Assembly (NCBI RefSeq): GCF_000218685.1
Contig: NW_006763307.1
Coordinates: forward strand, 280,854 to 344,853
Reading direction: 5' to 3'
Origin: Serpula lacrymans var. lacrymans S7.9
Lineage: Eukaryota; Basidiomycota; Agaricomycetes; Boletales; Serpulaceae
DNA: 64,000 nucleotides
A program made the position numbers and the translations under genes. Position 1 is the stretch's first letter. Each line of letters opens with the position of its first letter. Shown piece by piece: positions 58,477-64,000 of the stretch. The notes beneath the pieces were generated by a model that worked only from the letters and a program-made list of their open reading frames with translations, did no database searches and was not told the DNA's origin.

Positions 58477-58552
58477 CAAGTGTTAGAAAAGAGAAAGAAG
58501 GTTGAAGTGGAGATTGAAAGTATTAAGAGTCCAATAATTGTGTATCGTAACA

Positions 58553-59494
58553 AAAGGTGCAGACTCTGCAGACTCACTCCATTATAGTCTTCAGCACTTT
58601 CTTCTGAATCCCTTGGTTGAACAATGCATAGGTTTTTGAACATCAGGACTATACTCAGTTCTCTCCCAGACACCTTTTACATCTTACACCTTATCTACAT
58701 TATGAGTTACTCCTTACAAACTTCACTCCCTCTGATTAGTATATAAGCTGTAACTCCTGTACTCCATTCCTGCAGTTCAAATATCAATAAGTTCCTCCAC
58801 TTTTTTACCCAAGTCCTTTTTTAAGCTTTCCGGTCCTTCTCCAAAGGACTTTTACTCTACTCTACTGCTATCCTCCACTCTCCCCTTATTCACTCTATTG
58901 AGTTAGGGACCAAGGTCCACAGAAGGACCTAGCACACGAATTAAGCCAACTCCCAACCTTGTACTCCATTCTGCTCCCACAGTGCACCTCCGTCCCATGA
59001 ATTCCGACAACTCTGAAGGTCACGGTTCTGAAACCAGCTCTGATAGCTGTGTATAGTCCATACCATTAGCGCCTGAATTAAGCAGTGCACTTGTTGGGTA
59101 TACTGTGCCTCAGGCAAGGTTTTTCCACACCAATGTCCCAACAGATCTAAATATGTGCGCATCAACACACACCTTGGGATTTTGGTAGGAAGTGGCTGTC
59201 AGAACCCATGACCTTTGGAGTGATCGGAGTTTGGAGTATGGAGATGGAGTGAGGGGTGGAATAAAGTACAAGATTGGAAGTTGATTTAGCTTGTGTGCTA
59301 GGCCCTTCCGCGGATCATGGTTCCTAACTTGACAGAGTGAATGGGTGAAAGTAGAGGATAAAAGGTGGAGAGAAAGGAGTAAAGGTCCTTCAGAGAACAA
59401 AAACATGGTATCCTGGACTCCTGTTCCAATACTCCTGTACCGGACTTCTAGTCTGCCATATGCTTTCCTATGCATGTTCTTATACTCCTCATAG
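58553..59494. other. About 0.9 kb of unassigned repeat-like sequence
   Basis: Contains R4 copy 1 (58695-58834). The minus strand has open stretches (59110-59490) with short retroelement-like peptides but no domain I can name. Confidence 0.35.
58695..58834 (+). repeat. R4 copy 1
   Basis: About 140 bp direct repeat of 60093-60230, with CTACATTATGAGTTACTCCT, TATATAAGCTGTAA and CTCCTGTACTCCATTCCTGC. The TATA box plus start-like sequence suggests part of another LTR. Confidence 0.75.
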
Positions 59495-60005
59495 TGTAAC
59501 AACCAAGAGTTATTTACTCTGGCGCACACAGGAACACACTATAAAGAAGATGATGGGGAGTGGTTACCCCTTAGGCTGCAGTGAGTTAGTTGTGCTAGAC
59601 AACAGGAGGACTCGCTGAGTCCTTCCCCATGTATTGCTCTTGTATATATACTGAATACATGTTTGTTTGTACATATGTACTGTACAGTTGCTAGAAGCAG
59701 TGGCTGCTGATGTCATGGGGTCTAGCCCGTGTGACCAGCTCCACTGCGTGAGATACTTGTATCTAAAATAAGAATAAAGGCAGTGCCGCGCAAGAAAGGT
59801 GGAGTTTGAACTAAAAGGGGAAGTGTCACATGGCACAGTGTGAAAACTACAGTACAAGGTTAAAGCGGAGAATGAAAGTCAAAGGAAAGGTCCAAAAATG
59901 AAAAGTAAGGTAAATGGTCACATGACTGGTCATGTGACTTGGAAAAAGTAAAAGTAAAGTATGAAAAGTAAAGTGTAAGTAGGTGCTGGTATGTCAATTG
60001 TAACA
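59495..60005 (+). mobile_element. Solo LTR, subfamily LTR1b, TSD CATAG
   Basis: 511 bp, TGTAACAACCAAGAG ... TCAATTGTAACA, flanked by CATAG at 59490-59494 and 60006-60010. Its 3' part is shared with LTR1b at 57355-57776, while its 5' part is of ordinary LTR1 type. Confidence 0.9.
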
Positions 60006-60092
60006 CATAGACTCTGTAGTTTAGACCTTATGATACATTCCCTGCACATACATTTTTCTTTCGCTAGATAATTGTCCGCATGGACTCCGTAC

Positions 60093-60230
60093 CTACATTA
60101 TGAGTTACTCCTTACAAGCTCCTAATCCTCTGACAGTATATAAGTTGTAGCTCCTGTACTCCATTCCTGCAGTTCAAATATCAACTAGATTCCCTTGCCT
60201 TTTTACAAGTCTCCTTCTAAGCTTTTCGGT
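60093..60230 (+). repeat. R4 copy 2, cut by R3
   Basis: Direct repeat of 58695-58834, ending at the CGGT shared with R3 at 60227-60230. Confidence 0.75.
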
Positions 60231-62026
60231 GTCGATGATGTGAACTGCTGTTAGAAAACCACACACAAAAACAAACTAACACACAATCCTCCCAGATTCC
60301 ACGGAACTTGTTTATGGGCTTTGCCTCCTAGAACGGTGGAGTGGTCTGGTTGTTCGTGGTGTGGTACGTATAAAGATCCTTCAAAGTAAAACCCAGAGGT
60401 GTATGAGTGTGGGTTTTGAGGAGGAGGGATAGTTGAATTTATAGAAGATAGGGGCTTAGTGACGAGTATAGATGAGCACTACCTTGCTAATTGTAGCACA
60501 AGGTAGGTTTGAGAATGATAATATGACGAGGTTCCCAGTGATAGCAGGCTCCTGACGCACAAACTGTAGTGCTCAGAAGGACTCTAATCGAAAGGGATGA
60601 CAATGACTTCAAAAGTGGGAAGTGACGATGACAACAGTTGACAGTGGTAGCAGTGAGAAGTGTTGTGACCACACTGGATCACAAGCAGCAGAGTAGTGAA
60701 CTTAAGATTAGAGAAGAAGTCTGGATTCGAGTTCTTGTTGTTTTTTTTACAAGGTAAAATACAGGGGTTTATATAGTAAAAGAAAAGTAGGCTATGCACA
60801 GTATAGCTGTGCAAAAAGAATGAGAAAGAACATGAAGGAAGGAATGTACACTGACAAATCCTGCGTAGGTAGTACAGGATAAGATTGTCAAAAAAAGGAA
60901 AAGAAAGGGATAGAACAATAAATGCTGTGAGTAATGTCACAGGTTTGTACAGCCATAAAGTAAAGTCCAATAGCAAAAAGAGAGCAGGAAAATCATGATG
61001 TCATGGGAAGATACAGTAAAAAAAGGGCAAGGCAAAACACTATCAGTATCAACACAGTTCCTTTATTGTCAGTCAGACATTCTAAAAAACTATGTGTCCA
61101 TAAAAATGATTCAAAAATCAAAAATAATCGCACTGTAAGTGAATGTTCTGCTGAAAAAAAGAAACTGGAGCCACCGGTCCACCACCTAGTCCAAATCCGA
61201 CAGTTCCATGGCCTTACCAATGGACTGGTTGTGTTGGACCACCTGATCAAACGAGGGAGGGAGAGGAGTAGTTCCAATTTGGAACAAGTGAATCCCAGGC
61301 AGCGTGTGGTAGGTGTAACTGTAGCGAAGACGATGGACAAAAGATAAGTGTACCCAAGTGAATGGGACAGTGATGAACATGGGCAACGCAAGGGGATGAA
61401 CCTTCTCCAGCTCAAAAACTACCCACCCACACTCCAACCAGGCAAGACGAGCGACCGATGTTTTGATAGTATATGATGGTAGATCAATGTCATAAAGATG
61501 GACCTGTTGCCCTATTTGGACTGGCCGCTGGGGCTTTGCTGATATCAGCAGTGGCACGTGGTAGTCAATGGATTGGCGACGGAAGCGGATAGGAAGTGGT
61601 GACATCAGAAATGGTGGGGTGGCAAATAAGATGAGGAGGAGGAGGGTGGAGGTGACAAAAAAGTGGATTAGAATGGGGATCCAGAAACCACCGTCAGGTG
61701 AGAATAAAAAGGAGAGGAAGGGGCCCATGGTGGGGCTAGGCAAAGGAAGGGGGGGAAACGACAAAAGCGAGGGCGCAATGCAATGTGTAGCCAGTGGCGA
61801 CGTGAAAATTTGCCAAAATGCCGAAAGTACCGAATGGAAAAGCAAAGGTGAGCGTGACTGGATTGCCTAATAGAGGTGGTGCTGATCAGCCACAAGTTCA
61901 AAACAGGCAATATTAATTACTATTCCATGTGGCACTGTGCCTGTGTGGCGCAAAGGCAAGTCTTTTTGAATATTTGCTTCGTTATTGACACCTGTCCATG
62001 CTACCAATCAACTTTGGTGCATGACA
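60227..62026 (-). repeat. R3 copy 2 (5' region of TE-X)
   Basis: Identical to copy 1 over 60367-62026. Copy 2 continues through 60227-60366 with sequence that copy 1 lacks but copy 3 (34156-34300) has, including the X1 intron and the first bases of the X1 coding exon. It holds the 180-codon frame at 61186-61728 (-). Confidence 0.88.
61186..61728 (-). CDS. 180-aa putative membrane protein in R3 (copy 2)
   Basis: Identical to 51726-52268 because it lies in the duplicated arm. Unknown function. Confidence 0.35.
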   Translation of the reverse strand: MGPFLSFLFSPDGGFWIPILIHFFVTSTLLLLILFATPPFLMSPLPIRFRRQSIDYHVPLLISAKPQRPVQIGQQVHLYDIDLPSYTIKTSVARLAWLECGWVVFELEKVHPLALPMFITVPFTWVHLSFVHRLRYSYTYHTLPGIHLFQIGTTPLPPSFDQVVQHNQSIGKAMELSDLD

Positions 62027-62171
62027 GCACAGCCCGTGTGACCAGCTCCACTGCGTGAGAGACTTGTATCTAAAATAGAAAGAAAGGCAGCGCAACGTGG
62101 GAAAGTGGAGTTCGAATAAAAGGGAAAGTGCTGCATGGCATGGAGTGTGAAAACTACAGTAAAAGATTGGT
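62027..62171 (+). mobile_element. LTR1 fragment (mirror copy)
   Basis: Exact inverted copy of 51283-51427. Confidence 0.75.
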
Positions 62172-62746
62172 TTCAATACATTGTGTTTCTGCCAGGGCTC
62201 TTCCATTATAAAATGGCATGCACTGATGCAATCTGGCGGACGTACCTGCAGCCTGCAGACTCTTGAAGTGACCCAAATAGCTTGTATGAGCACATTGGGA
62301 TGCTGCATCCTAAAGAGACAGGAAAGTTCATCAGCAAGCCTGGATTCAGGTGTATGCATGACATTGTGCACCATGACTTGACAGCATCAATGCTTAACTG
62401 CTGGCAACATGAGATTACCAAAAGAAATCCACAGTGCTCATCAATCGAGCTGTTTGCAACTACAAAACCCACATGGGAGGACATAGTTGACATGTCTGAA
62501 GCAATTGTGGCCAAGTATGTTGGGACCAGTCCTGATTTGCGTAAAGAACACAGCAAACCTTTCCATGAGCGTGACAAAGTGTATGAAAACCAACTCCTCC
62601 GCAATTGTGATGAGCTCATGTATGTTGATTTATGCCATGCCATGAATTCTGGAGATGTGGGTTGCATTGAGGCCTCGTTCTTGCCATGGATACATATCTT
62701 TGTTGCTGTTGGGAAGCATAAGTATGCAGCACAAATAAGCTGTTGA
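62172..62746 (+). pseudogene. DUF6589 C-terminal fragment (mirror copy)
   Basis: Inverted copy of the 50708-51282 fragment: FLPGLFHYKMA, SKPGFRCMHD, HERDKVYENQ, GKHKYAAQ. Same in-frame TGA, here at 62264-62266. No N-terminal half follows on this side, so it is an orphan fragment. Confidence 0.75.
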
Positions 62747-63009
62747 AAATGCATTCCACCTCCTCCACCATACAATCCGCCACCAACCACCAGATATGAC
62801 CAAGACAATTAAAAAACTTACAAAGCGGCTTTTAGAGACTAAACCGCACAAGTTTACTGCTGGTTGTAAGTTGCAATTTTCTGTTGATGATAAGGTAGCA
62901 AGCGGCTTTGGGATTATACAAAAAAAAAGGATTAGGAGTATCTACATCCGGGGAGGGCGATAGTGAGAGTGTTAAAATAACTGGTGCTGACCTTGTAGAC
63001 TGACTTATT

Positions 63010-64000
63010 TTACACTGTGGTATGCTCACCATTTTGTGCGGGCTTAATATTCTCGTCATTGGGATGATTCTGTGTCTTCCGGGGCTTTGATGGGATGGAG
63101 CCATACTTCGGGCAGAGGCGATTTGATGCTAAGAATATATGAGTACTTGTCAGCTGGTCACTGTGGTGGTACAATGCACAGATATGAGTGGTGCTCCCAC
63201 AAGCTTTACACAACCTCTTCTTCTTAGTTGTTGATGCAGAGGCTATATCTTCAGCATTTGACAACGAAGGTAGCACCATTGTATTAAGTGGCTGTATGGT
63301 GAATAAAGGTCCTTGTACAGGAAGTGAAGGTGGTGGGTGGTGCGTTTGCACAAGCTCAATGATTTTTCTACCAAACTCATCAGCATAGCACCAATCTGTC
63401 TGCTCCTTCAGTTTAGCAACATCTGTTAATTTGCCATAGTGAGCAAGATCAACAATGCAGTCGAGGATTTTGTTGGCGATGACAAGTTGGGCCCCAAAAA
63501 AGTCGACACCTCCATAACCAGCATCAACCATCTGCTTCTCTCTCCAATCTTCAAGTGCATCTCGCAGGCATAAGTCGTTTGGGCCCGTTTGATAGTCCTT
63601 GGTTTTCATCTTGCGTTTAGCATGCGTTAACTGAGGCAGCGATAATGGGACAAACAGGATGCACAAGTCCTGGTTGCAAATATTGCAACAAAGCTGCAAC
63701 AAACAACAGCTGCATCTCTCACACACACCTGCCGCCACCGTTCTCACTGTGTTCTTCACTGCAGGTAAGCTATTTTTCTTTGTTATAAAGTAACTGACAC
63801 AACATACCATCAGGATTTGCAAAGTATTTGTCAACAACGCAGCGTCGGCACAAGCAAGAATTAATAAAGATATCCATCTCCACCATCTCGAGCTCTGCAA
63901 CTGGAAGATTGGCCAGTAGGATTTTGGTCCTAGACTCGGAGCTGGATGCCAACTCAAGGTGAGAGAATCCACTTGAATGAATATGGCATGATGCCCTATG
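63010..64000 (-). pseudogene. RecQ-like helicase C-terminal part (mirror copy), runs off the window
   Basis: Inverted copy of 49452-50444: cysteine-rich CERCSCC, DWREKQMVDAGYGGVDFFGA, zinc-knuckle-like CKACGSTTH. The helicase core, if present, lies beyond 64000. Confidence 0.75.

Larger units (their letters stand above)
57046..58552 (+). mobile_element. LTR1 solo LTR hosting two nested LTRs
   Basis: The outer LTR1 starts TGTAACAACCAAG at 57046 and ends GTATCGTAACA at 58552. Its flanks are AAAAG on the left and (A)AAAGG on the right, an imperfect or base-sharing TSD. Removing the two inner insertions and one TSD copy each leaves about 391 bp that aligns to LTR1 along its length, including the tail (AAAGTATTAAGAGTCC). 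Confidence 0.8.
60367..64000 (-). repeat. Right arm of the 3.6-kb inverted duplication
   Basis: Reverse complement of 49452-53087 with practically no differences except two single-base losses in A-runs within the last 20 bases of the window. It continues beyond the window end. Confidence 0.95.

Noticed and set aside
49452..64000. Inverted repeat as a simple hairpin or fold-back sequencing chimera
   Set aside because: Such chimeras have almost no spacer; here 7.3 kb of unique sequence, including a host gene, separates the arms. Not fully excluded without reads.

Overview
The window is nuclear DNA of a filamentous basidiomycete, most likely an Agaricomycete. The host genes have many short introns (about 45-60 nt). 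They include a basidiomycete-type NoxA, a GH18/CBM5-12 chitinase and a homeodomain factor. The mobile DNA is also of agaricomycete type: Plavaka, RecQ-like helicase/DUF6589, DUF6698-like proteins and Ty1/Copia. No rRNA, tRNA or CRISPR was recognised.

Layout. (1) 0.1-4.4 kb: a Plavaka-type transposase on the minus strand, broken by two TGA codons. (2) 4.7-17.2 kb: two gene clusters of similar plan (plus-strand gene, small minus-strand coiled-coil genes, plus-strand DUF6698-like gene). (3) 18.9-37.1 kb: a cytochrome P450 pseudogene whose 5' and 3' parts are separated by about 17 kb of nested transposons. The nest holds a two-gene transposon ('TE-X', genes X1 and X2), a Ty1/Copia element with TSD GGACT inserted in X1, a solo LTR inserted in the Copia integrase, two more solo LTRs, and a PIF1/Helitron helicase remnant. 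(4) 37.5-46.3 kb: ordinary host genes: NADPH oxidase noxA (-), a Methyltransf_16 protein (+), a secreted chitinase (+). (5) 46.5-54.8 kb: a decayed element ('TE-A') bounded by 215-bp inverted repeats. It holds a RecQ-like helicase (+) and a DUF6589 gene (-) and is itself riddled with LTR and TE-X insertions. (6) 55.2-56.4 kb: a homeodomain gene (-). (7) 57.0-60.0 kb: nested solo LTRs. (8) 60.4-64.0 kb: a practically identical inverted copy of 49.45-53.09 kb that runs off the window end.

How it fits together. The host genes read as intact and independent, with no operon-like logic. The transposon genes are decayed, mostly by stop codons that C-to-T or G-to-A transitions explain (many are TGA where CGA is expected). 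Almost all LTR sequences are solo LTRs with 5-bp target duplications, so LTR-LTR recombination has been active. The large inverted duplication is the youngest event visible, because its arms carry the same nested insertion junctions.

Exon boundaries and family names come from reading the sequence and from memory of protein families. No database search was run. 'X1', 'X2', 'TE-X', 'TE-A', 'R3', 'R4' and 'LTR1-3' are local labels.
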